Assembly: GCA_021772595.1 (NCBI GenBank)
Contig: JAJFLS010000124.1
Coordinates: 1 to 6,050, forward strand
Source of the DNA: Opitutales bacterium
GTDB lineage: Bacteria; Verrucomicrobiota; Verrucomicrobiia; Opitutales; Opitutaceae
DNA length: 6,050 nt
Direction of reading: 5' to 3'
The translations under genes and the position numbers were made by a program. The notes under the pieces are model-generated. The model worked only from the letters and a program-made list of their open reading frames with translations. It did not search any database and had not been told where the DNA came from. Position 1 is the first letter of the stretch. The number at the start of each line of letters is the position of its first letter. Positions 1 through 5,198 of the stretch are shown here, one piece after another.

Positions 1-216
1 AACTGGTTTGCCCAGCTCGGCTGCAGTTTCGAAAACGCTTCGGGTTACGGCGTGAAACGAGAAATCGATGACCAGATCGGAATCGCTCAGAGCGGATTTC
101 AAATCGTCGCCCATATCGACTTTCCCGGTGATCTGGTGGCCCGCCTCGGTGGCGGCTTTCTCGATTGCGTTTCCCATTCGGCCTTTGTAGCCGTTGATGC
201 AAATCCTTAGGCTCAT
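1..216 (-). CDS. dapB: 4-hydroxy-tetrahydrodipicolinate reductase, N-terminal part (runs off the left edge)
   Basis: DapB reduces 4-hydroxy-tetrahydrodipicolinate to tetrahydrodipicolinate with NAD(P)H in the cytoplasm, the step after DapA in the lysine/diaminopimelate pathway. Only the first 72 codons are present. The start is the ATG at 216-214, which gives the N-terminus MSLRICINGYKGRMGNAI. This contains the family's nucleotide-binding signature GxxGRMG at residues 9-15, and DLVIDFSFHAVT at residues 47-58 matches the conserved DFS/DFT strand after the cofactor pocket. The distance between the two motifs is short compared with E. coli DapB, so this looks like the compact form of the enzyme; the substrate-binding domain lies outside the window. 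It begins 2 bp after the dapA stop codon, so the two are almost certainly cotranscribed. No clear Shine-Dalgarno sequence is seen, which suggests translational coupling. The assignment is firm because motifs and neighbour agree. Confidence 0.93.
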   Translation of the reverse strand, partial: MSLRICINGYKGRMGNAIEKAATEAGHQITGKVDMGDDLKSALSDSDLVIDFSFHAVTRSVFETAAELGKPV

Positions 217-218
217 AG

Positions 219-1139
219 TTAAACGTTGGCGGTTAAATTCGCGTTGGTGGCTGCGATGGCCTGTTCCAGAGATCTCAGAACGGTTGCCTCATTCTTATCG
301 CTCATCGGGCAAAGCGGTAGGCGAACGCGATCGGTGGTGAAAAGTCCGATCCGCTTCAAGCAGGCCTTGACCGGAACGGGACTCGGCTCGATGAAGAGGT
401 CGCGAAAAATCGGATACAGCGCGCGATGGATGCGGGAGGCTCGCTTCATGTCTCCCTCCAAGGACGCGTTTACCAGCTCGGTCACTTCAGTCGGAAAAAC
501 GTTCGAGGCCACCGAGATGACGCCTTCGGCTCCGGAGCCGATGAACGACAGGGTCAATCCATCGTCGCCGCTGAGCACGGTGATATCGTCGCCGAGCGCT
601 TTTTTCAGTTCGTCCACCCGACTGACTTGTCCGCCGGCTTCCTTGATATGTCGGATGTTCGAGTGTTTGGAGACGAGCCGTTCGACCGTTTGAATCGAGA
701 TGTCCACGACGCAGCGTCCCGGGATCGAATAGAGAACGATCGGCTTGTCGGTTTCTTGGGCGATCGCGGAAAAGTGCTGAAACTGACCTTCCTGGCTGGG
801 CTTGTTGTAGTAGCCGGTGACGTGGAGAATGCCATCCGCTCCGGCGGTATCGGCGTGTTTGGTCAGCGAAATCGCTTCGCGCGTGGAGTTCGAGCCCGCT
901 CCGGCGATGACGGGGACCTGGCCTTTGGCCGCCTTGACGACGATTTCGACCACTTCGCCATGCTCTTCATGGTTCAAGGTGGGCGACTCGCCGGTGGTGC
1001 CCACGGGCAGCAGACCGCCGATTCCGCCGGATATCTGAGTCTGGACGAATTTTTCAAGGTCGCCCACTGCCAGGGTCCCATCCTCATTGAATGGGGTCGC
1101 TATTGCGGTGATGGATCCGGTGAATCGATTGCTACTCAT
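219..1139 (-). CDS. dapA: 4-hydroxy-tetrahydrodipicolinate synthase
   Basis: DapA condenses pyruvate with aspartate-4-semialdehyde, the first committed step of lysine/diaminopimelate synthesis, in the cytoplasm. The 306-residue product has the usual length for this TIM-barrel aldolase. Visible active-site elements are the TTGE motif at 48-51 (T48/T49), YYNKP at 110-114 (Y111), Y137 in YSIPGR with R142 binding the substrate carboxylate, and the Schiff-base lysine K166 in HIKEAGG. The C-terminal EPSPVPVKACL also matches the family. The residue before YYN is Gly where E. coli has Pro, which is probably tolerated. The start at 1139 is supported by a GAGGA sequence just upstream and by the natural N-terminus (FTGSITAIATPF). 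It is the first gene of a minus-strand dapA-dapB unit and faces away from the pilT-like gene across a 112-bp gap. Related lyases of the same fold (NanA, KDG aldolase) are less likely given the adjacent dapB. Confidence 0.96.
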   Translation of the reverse strand: MSSNRFTGSITAIATPFNEDGTLAVGDLEKFVQTQISGGIGGLLPVGTTGESPTLNHEEHGEVVEIVVKAAKGQVPVIAGAGSNSTREAISLTKHADTAGADGILHVTGYYNKPSQEGQFQHFSAIAQETDKPIVLYSIPGRCVVDISIQTVERLVSKHSNIRHIKEAGGQVSRVDELKKALGDDITVLSGDDGLTLSFIGSGAEGVISVASNVFPTEVTELVNASLEGDMKRASRIHRALYPIFRDLFIEPSPVPVKACLKRIGLFTTDRVRLPLCPMSDKNEATVLRSLEQAIAATNANLTANV

Positions 1140-1251
1140 AATTCCTCGCAGTGTAGATTGAAGGTTTCGAGTTCCAAGACGATTTAATTACCCGGTCAAC
1201 TCTATAGGTGCTCTAAGGCTAGAAATATCAAAACTCAGTCAATAATTGCCC
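1140..1251. promoter_or_regulatory. Divergent intergenic control region between dapA and the pilT-like gene
   Basis: This 112-bp gap separates two genes transcribed away from each other, so it must hold both start regions unless one unit uses a distant promoter. It is AT-richer than the flanking genes. Plus-strand candidate: TTGAAG at 1158-1163 with TTTAAT at 1183-1188, spacing 19 (long). Minus-strand candidate: TTGATA (complement of 1227-1232) with TATAGA (complement of 1202-1207), spacing also 19. Neither is a good sigma-70 match, so the exact elements are uncertain. No riboswitch-like fold, strong operator palindrome or terminator was recognised by eye. Confidence 0.35.
1143..1147 (-). promoter_or_regulatory. 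Ribosome binding site of dapA
   Basis: Read on the minus strand, GAGGA lies three bases before the ATG at 1139. The spacing is slightly short, but it is one of only two recognisable Shine-Dalgarno sequences in the window and supports the chosen start. Confidence 0.6.
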
Positions 1252-2355
1252 ATGTCTTTGGAAATTTTCGATGAATTGCTTCTGCTCGCAGTAAATAATG
1301 GCGCGAGCGATATCGTGATCAAATCCGACAAGCCCGGTTTGTTGCGAATCAACGGTGGCTTGGAAGAGGTCGATATGAAGCCGATCGACGGCGAAGACGC
1401 CCTCGCGTTTGTCGAGGACAGCCTCCCGGATAATTTCCGCGAAACCTGGGAAATGGAAGGTCAAGTCGACTTCGCTTACTTTCTGGAGCAGGCGGGTCGT
1501 TTCCGCGTGAACGCGTTCTTGCAGCGCGGCTCGGTCAGCATGGTTTTCCGTCACATCAAGAGCAAGATACCGACTTTCGAAGAGCTGAACCTCGAAGAGG
1601 GGGTGCTAACGAAATTCGCCCTGGCCAAGGACGGAATCGTGCTCCTTTGCGGCGCCACCGGCTCGGGAAAGAGCACGACGATGGCCTGCATGCTCAACTG
1701 GATCAACCAAACCGCCGAAAAGCATGTGGTCACGCTCGAGGATCCGATCGAGTACAATTTCATTGATAATCAATCCGTTTTCAATCAACGCGAAATCGGC
1801 ATCGACACGCCGAATTTCCCTAAGGCTTTGAAGGCCGTTCTCCGCCAGAATCCGGACATTATCCTGATTGGGGAAATGCGTGATGCTGAGACCTTCGAGA
1901 CAGCGATGGCGGCTGCGGAAACGGGCCACCTCGTTTTCACGACTTTGCACGCCGCGAGCGCGCAGCAGGCGATTCTTCGCTTGTTCGAATATTTTCCGCC
2001 TGAAAAACACGAGCTTGTGCGCCGCAAGTTGTCCGAGTCCTTGAGAGGCGTGATCGTCCAAAAGCTGCTTCCTTCACTCGAAGAAGATAGTCGCGTGCCC
2101 GTGCAGGAAATCATGATAGCGGACGCCTTGGTTCGGAACACAATCAAGGAAGGCAAGTTCGACAAGATTCAGGGCTTGCTGGACGTATCCACAGAAAGCG
2201 GCTCGCGTTCGTTTAACAGAGACCTACTCCGTCTCGTAAGAGAAGGCAAAATCAGCAAGGGCGACGGGCTCAAGAATTCGCCGAATCCGCAAGCGCTGGA
2301 GATGAACCTGAAAGGGATCTTCCTCTCCGAGTCCAGTCGGATTATCGGGAATTGA
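1252..2355 (+). CDS. Type IV pilus retraction ATPase, PilT/PilU family
   Basis: This is a hexameric cytoplasmic ATPase of the secretion/twitching-motility family that powers pilus disassembly or an allied transport step at the inner membrane. From the ATG at 1252 the protein has 367 residues. An in-frame TTG lies two codons upstream, but the N-terminus MSLEIFDELLLLAVNNGASD already matches the family start. Order of motifs: N-terminal PAS-like domain (about 1-100); Walker A GATGSGKST at 134-142 (K140); Asp box with E163 in LEDPIEY; Walker B region ILIGEMRD at 204-211; His box around GHLVFTTLH at 225-233; and ALVRNTIKEGK at 292-302, the counterpart of PilT's AIRNLIREGK retraction motif. The C-terminus (SRSFNRDLLRLVREGKIS, then KNSPNPQALEMNLKGIFL) resembles PilU more than PilT, so no single symbol is given. 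It stands alone with no other pilus gene nearby. No Shine-Dalgarno sequence is visible. Its last 14 bases overlap the hemA 3' end on the other strand. Confidence 0.9.
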   Translation: MSLEIFDELLLLAVNNGASDIVIKSDKPGLLRINGGLEEVDMKPIDGEDALAFVEDSLPDNFRETWEMEGQVDFAYFLEQAGRFRVNAFLQRGSVSMVFRHIKSKIPTFEELNLEEGVLTKFALAKDGIVLLCGATGSGKSTTMACMLNWINQTAEKHVVTLEDPIEYNFIDNQSVFNQREIGIDTPNFPKALKAVLRQNPDIILIGEMRDAETFETAMAAAETGHLVFTTLHAASAQQAILRLFEYFPPEKHELVRRKLSESLRGVIVQKLLPSLEEDSRVPVQEIMIADALVRNTIKEGKFDKIQGLLDVSTESGSRSFNRDLLRLVREGKISKGDGLKNSPNPQALEMNLKGIFLSESSRIIGN

Positions 2356-3394
2356 CCAGGCCTCGCTTTTCGAGCATCTGCCAAATGGCGACCGATTTCT
2401 GGTCGGCTATGTCTTGGCTGGTCTGGACCGCGTTGCGGCGCTCGCCCAGGTTGTCCTCCGCGATTTTTGCGAGGTCGTCGAGATTGTAGAGGTAGACATT
2501 GTCGAGCTCGTCGCAATTCGGGTCCAAGTTTCGCGGCATACCCAGATCGATCAGAAATAGAGGGCGGTTTTTCCGTTTGGGATGAAGTTTGCTGAGAGAT
2601 TCCTTGGTCAGCAGTGGCTCTTCGACGATTGTGGAAGAGATGACGATGTCGTATTCGTTGAGGTACGAATCCAGATCCGCTATCTCCTTGGGACTCCCTC
2701 CCCAATCGTGAGCTGCGGTATCCGCGCGATCATGCGAATGGCTGGCGACTCCGAATTCCTTGGCTCCTCGGCTGCGAAGCGCTTTGGCGGTCTTTCCGCT
2801 AATGTCGCCGGTTCCGATGATCAATGCGGCCGCTCGATCCAATGATCCGAAGATTTTCAATGAAAGATCGACCGCGACATTGGAAATATTGATCTGCCCC
2901 TGGCCAATCGGAGTCGAGTGGCGAATGAGTTTCGCGGCCTGAAATCCTTTTTGGACCATCCGGTTGATTAAGGCTCCAGCGTATCCAAGACGTTGGCACC
3001 TGGAGTAGGCTTCTTTCACTTGGCCGAAGATTTCGGCTTCTCCGGTGATCTGCGATCGGAGCCCTGCCGATACCTCTATCAGATGCTTGATCGCTTCCTG
3101 TCCTGATCGATTCTTGGCGTGGGAAACGACTTCTTCGCGCGGTATTTCGTAGAACCCACTCAATGTTTCGAAAATCATCGAGAGGCCGTCTTCCGCGTCG
3201 GTTGTCGTGAAGTAGAGCTCGAAACGGTTACAGGTGTTAAGGACCAGCGACTCTCCGATTATCGGCGACTCGTGTAGCATTTCGTAGAGGGAAGCTACCT
3301 GCTCGTCCGCAAGAGTATAGAGCTCCCGCTCTTCAAGGGAAACGTTCTCGTGATTGATGGTCACAAGCAATAGTTCGCAGTGACTAGAGCTCAT
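2342..3394 (-). CDS. hemA: Glutamyl-tRNA reductase, lacking the C-terminal dimerisation domain
   Basis: HemA reduces glutamyl-tRNA(Glu) to glutamate-1-semialdehyde with NADPH, the committed step of C5 tetrapyrrole synthesis in the cytoplasm. The N-terminal catalytic domain shows the nucleophile C55 in LNTCNRFELY (53-61), H103 in KHLIEVSAGLRS, and the conserved stretch GEAEIFGQVKEAY (117-129). The NADPH domain shows IIGTGDISG (191-199, usually GAGxMG) and IDLGMPRNLDP. The protein has 350 residues against about 420 in E. coli. It ends within the long helix that normally leads into the dimerisation domain, shortly after NLDDLAKIAEDNLGERR. The missing part cannot lie downstream on this strand, because that DNA is the antisense of the pilT-like coding region. 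The start overlaps the end of the ccsA-like gene as ATGA, implying coupled translation; this pairing parallels hemA-hemX of Bacillus. Gene identity is secure; the oligomeric state is open. Confidence 0.94.
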   Translation of the reverse strand: MSSSHCELLLVTINHENVSLEERELYTLADEQVASLYEMLHESPIIGESLVLNTCNRFELYFTTTDAEDGLSMIFETLSGFYEIPREEVVSHAKNRSGQEAIKHLIEVSAGLRSQITGEAEIFGQVKEAYSRCQRLGYAGALINRMVQKGFQAAKLIRHSTPIGQGQINISNVAVDLSLKIFGSLDRAAALIIGTGDISGKTAKALRSRGAKEFGVASHSHDRADTAAHDWGGSPKEIADLDSYLNEYDIVISSTIVEEPLLTKESLSKLHPKRKNRPLFLIDLGMPRNLDPNCDELDNVYLYNLDDLAKIAEDNLGERRNAVQTSQDIADQKSVAIWQMLEKRGLVNSR

Positions 3395-4260
3395 AAGCGC
3401 GTCGACGATGCGTTGGCCGGTGCTGCCACGTCCACTTCTTTGTTTGCGGCGCGATCAACGGCATCGAGCGAGAGTAGGGCAATCGCGAATACAATGATGC
3501 ACGCCCAGGAATATTGTTTGTAATTGAGAGTTTGCCGCAGTCTAAGAATTAGCAGAACGCCATAGCCGAACCAGACTCCGACCGTGGCGATGAGCTTCAA
3601 GGAGTAGTTGGCCGACTCCAAATCGCGGGTAAAGTAAACGCTTCCTATGGCGAGCGAGCTCGTGAGTATGCAAAATCCTAGCACGAGAAGCCTGAAGTTT
3701 ATCTGCGTAAGATCGATAATCGAAGGCATGAACGGGAAGAGGCCGCCCATCTTCTTCTGCTTCAAACTTCGGCTCTGAAGCAAGTACATGAAGGACGTCA
3801 GTGCCAGCGTCCCAAAAACGCCATAACTGAATAGCGCCAACGCCGCGTGCATTTCGATCCACGGGGAGTCTCCGAAAATCGGCGTTCGATTCGCCGTGTC
3901 CCATGAGGACAAGGACAGTGACAAAATCGAGAACAGGCTGGCGAAGCCCGAAGTGAACATCCCCAGCAAGCTCAAACGAAATGCCGGTCCGACGAAAATG
4001 TAGAGAGCGATCGCCGACCAGACCAGAAACTGCACCAGTTCGAACCGGTTTGAAAGCGGGCAACCGCCGTATTGCAGACCTCGCGCGTAGAGTCCAAGAG
4101 TCTGCAAGACCCACCCGAAACTCACCAAGGCGAGCGTGTAGGGCCGTCCGGTTTTTCGATGCAGTTTTAGAGCGGAATACGATCCGAGGACGGTGGTCAC
4201 GGTAAAAACGACCGTCGCTAGAAAGATCCACTGCCGATCTTCTAGTCCGAGTAAGCTCAT
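3391..4260 (-). CDS. CcsA/HemX-type cytochrome c assembly family membrane protein
   Basis: This is an integral inner-membrane protein of 289 residues with about eight hydrophobic segments (roughly 11-31, 42-59, 76-92, 97-118, 137-161, 189-209, 222-240 and 251-266) and a polar C-terminal tail. It resembles the cytochrome c assembly (CcsA/CcmC/HemX/YpjD) family: NRFELVQFLVW at 71-81, H138 in WIEMHAALALFSYGVFG, then a YLLQSRSLKQKKMGG loop and the LLVLGFCILTSSLAIGS segment. Members either handle heme for cytochrome c maturation (CcsA, CcmC) or, as HemX, sit next to hemA and influence HemA levels. The operon position here, immediately upstream of and overlapping hemA, favours the HemX type, so no symbol is fixed. 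The tryptophan-rich WD signature of true CcsA is not apparent before the seventh segment, and the histidine expected in it appears to be I238. No Shine-Dalgarno sequence is visible at the ATG. It lies 31 bp after the small basic gene. Confidence 0.82.
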   Translation of the reverse strand: MSLLGLEDRQWIFLATVVFTVTTVLGSYSALKLHRKTGRPYTLALVSFGWVLQTLGLYARGLQYGGCPLSNRFELVQFLVWSAIALYIFVGPAFRLSLLGMFTSGFASLFSILSLSLSSWDTANRTPIFGDSPWIEMHAALALFSYGVFGTLALTSFMYLLQSRSLKQKKMGGLFPFMPSIIDLTQINFRLLVLGFCILTSSLAIGSVYFTRDLESANYSLKLIATVGVWFGYGVLLILRLRQTLNYKQYSWACIIVFAIALLSLDAVDRAANKEVDVAAPANASSTRL

Positions 4261-4291
4261 GCTGCGTTAATCGCGGCGGCGCGTAGCTCGA

Positions 4292-4393
4292 CTATTTGGC
4301 TTTCTTCGCCGCTTTTAGGTCCCGCTCTTTCTTGCGGGAGAGATAGGCTTTGCGGCGTGAACGTTTAATTTTTATTCGGTGTTGTTGTCCCAT
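4292..4393 (-). CDS. Very basic 33-residue small protein, function unknown
   Basis: An ATG at 4393-4391 opens 33 codons ending in TAG. The product begins MGQQHRIKIKRSRRK, continues AYLSRKKERDLKAAKK, and ends AK. Fifteen of the 33 residues are Lys or Arg and only two are acidic, so it would be strongly cationic, with helix potential in the second half. That composition is typical of small ribosomal or nucleic-acid-binding proteins, but I do not recognise a named family with certainty. Support for a real gene: it lies 31 bp upstream of the ccsA-like gene on the same strand, fills the stretch between that gene and the intergenic gap, and the phasing of basic residues looks selected rather than random. 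It has no clear Shine-Dalgarno sequence, but neither do several neighbours. It probably leads the ccsA-hemA operon. An alternative is that it is a short leader peptide or chance frame. Confidence 0.6.
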   Translation of the reverse strand: MGQQHRIKIKRSRRKAYLSRKKERDLKAAKKAK

Positions 4394-4510
4394 AATTAAG
4401 ATGATTTGGTTTCGATTTCTAAGGTGTTTACGAGTTGGTTATCCGCTAGTTACGTCCGAAGGGAATTGAGGGTCAAGCCGGGAAGCTGGGGATCGGGCTG
4501 GCGAGGTCAA
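4394..4510. other. AT-richer non-coding stretch upstream of the small basic gene
   Basis: This part of the 203-bp gap lies between the REP pair and the presumed first gene of the heme operon, so the operon promoter is expected here on the minus strand. A TTGACC sequence (complement of 4471-4476) would serve as a -35 box, but no convincing -10 follows at 16-18 bases; the best is the poor TAACTA. A short open frame on the plus strand through this region has no recognisable protein features and was not accepted. Confidence 0.3.
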
Positions 4511-4584
4511 TGTAGGAGCCTGCTTGCAGGCGATTTTTCAGTTCCTTCTCAAAGGCGAGAATCGCCTGCAAGCAGGCTCCTACA
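4511..4584. repeat. Inverted pair of REP-type palindromes (BIME-like element)
   Basis: Two perfect 25-bp inverted copies occupy 4511-4535 and 4560-4584, separated by a 24-bp spacer. Each copy is structured internally: a GTAG head (4512-4515, and on the minus strand the complement of 4580-4583), then GA, then a small hairpin GCCTGC-TT-GCAGGC (4518-4531; mirror at 4564-4577), then GAT. This is the layout of REP sequences processed by RAYT (IS200-like Y1) transposases, and the sequence strongly resembles the Pseudomonas TGTAGGAGC...GCTTGC type. The pair lies in non-coding DNA 12 bp after the apaG stop codon, the classic extragenic position. In RNA the two arms could also form one 25-bp stem, which might end transcription from thiH-thiS-apaG or protect its 3' end. 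No T-tract follows the stem, so it is not a standard intrinsic terminator. Confidence 0.85.
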
Positions 4585-4596
4585 TCCGCGAAAACG

Positions 4597-4989
4597 CTAG
4601 CTCGATTGGTCGGGGATTTGCATCGTGAATCTGGGAATGAGCGTATGGATGCGGTTTTGATTTTCGTCAATTCCGTGAAAGCTTCCGAGTGCCCAGGAGT
4701 CGACCGCCGACATGTGGAAACTGTTGTAGGAAAAGGATTCGCCGGGAGCGAGGTCCGGTTCTTCGCCGACGATCTTGTCGCCTTCCACGACAAGTTTCTC
4801 TCCGCCGATCGACGAGATGATCCACTTGCGCCCGAGCAACTTAACGCGTCGATCCGAATGGTTCGCGATCGTTATGAAATAGACGAACACATGAGGCGTT
4901 TCCGAAGAAGCGCTTTGCCCACCGTAGTGATACTCCAGCTTGTCGAGAGTAACGCTGAGACCTTTGAGAAGTAGGGATGGTTCGCCCAT
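4597..4989 (-). CDS. apaG: ApaG domain protein (DUF525)
   Basis: This 130-residue protein is close in length to E. coli ApaG (125). ApaG is a single fibronectin-III-like beta-sandwich; its name is linked to the apaH locus and to Co2+/Mg2+ resistance phenotypes, but its biochemical role is not settled. The family signature is plain: VFVYFITIANHSDRRVKLLGRKWII in the middle, then IVGEEPDLAPGESFSYNS and a GSFHGI strand, with IPRFTMQIP near the end. The start was placed at the ATG at 4989-4987 (MGEPSLLLKGLSV). The frame stays open for 55 more codons upstream, but that part overlaps thiS in another frame and is arginine/serine-rich low-quality sequence. The gene begins 8 bp after the thiS stop, so it is probably the last cistron of the thi operon. 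The REP pair lies just past its stop. No strong Shine-Dalgarno sequence is seen. Confidence 0.88.
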   Translation of the reverse strand: MGEPSLLLKGLSVTLDKLEYHYGGQSASSETPHVFVYFITIANHSDRRVKLLGRKWIISSIGGEKLVVEGDKIVGEEPDLAPGESFSYNSFHMSAVDSWALGSFHGIDENQNRIHTLIPRFTMQIPDQSS

Positions 4990-4997
4990 GTCTAAGA

Positions 4998-5198
4998 CTA
5001 TCCGCCGGCTACGATCTTGACGATCTCCAGCTTGTCGCCGTCCTCCAAGATCGTGTGGCTGGCCTCGGAAGGTGAGAGAGCTTCGCGGTTGCGCTCGACG
5101 ACGACTAGGCCGACTTTGTGGCCCAGCGTTTCGAGAAAGCAGGGCAAACTGCAATTCTCTTCAATATCGAATTCCGTCTCGTTCGCGGTGATTTTCAT
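4998..5198 (-). CDS. thiS: Sulfur carrier protein ThiS
   Basis: ThiS is a ubiquitin-like carrier. Its C-terminal glycine is adenylated (by ThiF or an equivalent) and converted to a thiocarboxylate, which ThiG uses to build the thiazole ring of thiamine. The 66-residue product has the expected size and beta-grasp pattern: MKITANETEFDI at the start, a leucine-rich central helix region, the strand VGLVVVERNREAL, DGDKLEIVKIVAGG at the end, and the essential terminal Gly-Gly. The ATG at 5198 overlaps the thiH stop as ATGA and is preceded by AGGA at a good distance. ThiS and MoaD share fold and tail, but the adjoining thiH decides for ThiS. ThiG and ThiF are not in the window and may lie upstream of thiH or elsewhere. 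Confidence 0.93.
   Translation of the reverse strand: MKITANETEFDIEENCSLPCFLETLGHKVGLVVVERNREALSPSEASHTILEDGDKLEIVKIVAGG

Noticed and set aside
426..1187. Long plus-strand open frame (253 codons) antisense to dapA
   Set aside because: It lies opposite a complete, motif-rich dapA and its translation has no family-like features; it is a shadow of GC-rich codon use on the other strand.
1246..1251. TTG start two codons upstream for the pilT-like gene
   Set aside because: It adds only two residues, has no better ribosome site, and an ATG follows immediately.
2169..2705. 178-codon minus-strand frame spanning the hemA and pilT ends
   Set aside because: It overlaps both real genes, crosses the convergent junction and has low-complexity Arg/Pro/Ser composition.
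3542..4231. 229-codon minus-strand frame overlapping the ccsA-like gene
   Set aside because: It is a different frame of the same DNA and reads as Arg-rich, non-membrane sequence, whereas the accepted frame gives clean transmembrane helices and a stop/start overlap with hemA.
4320..4339. Small stem (TCCCGC / GCGGGA, 8-base loop)
   Set aside because: It falls inside the small basic gene, has only six pairs and no T-tract; most likely a by-product of Arg/Lys codons.
4394..4600. Plus-strand 64-codon open frame through the REP region (from 4406)
   Set aside because: It reads through the inverted repeats, lacks a ribosome site and shows no protein-like conservation pattern.
4990..5154. 55-codon N-terminal extension of apaG
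   Set aside because: It overlaps thiS in another frame, is Arg/Ser-rich and is absent from the ApaG family; the ATG at 4989 gives the normal length.
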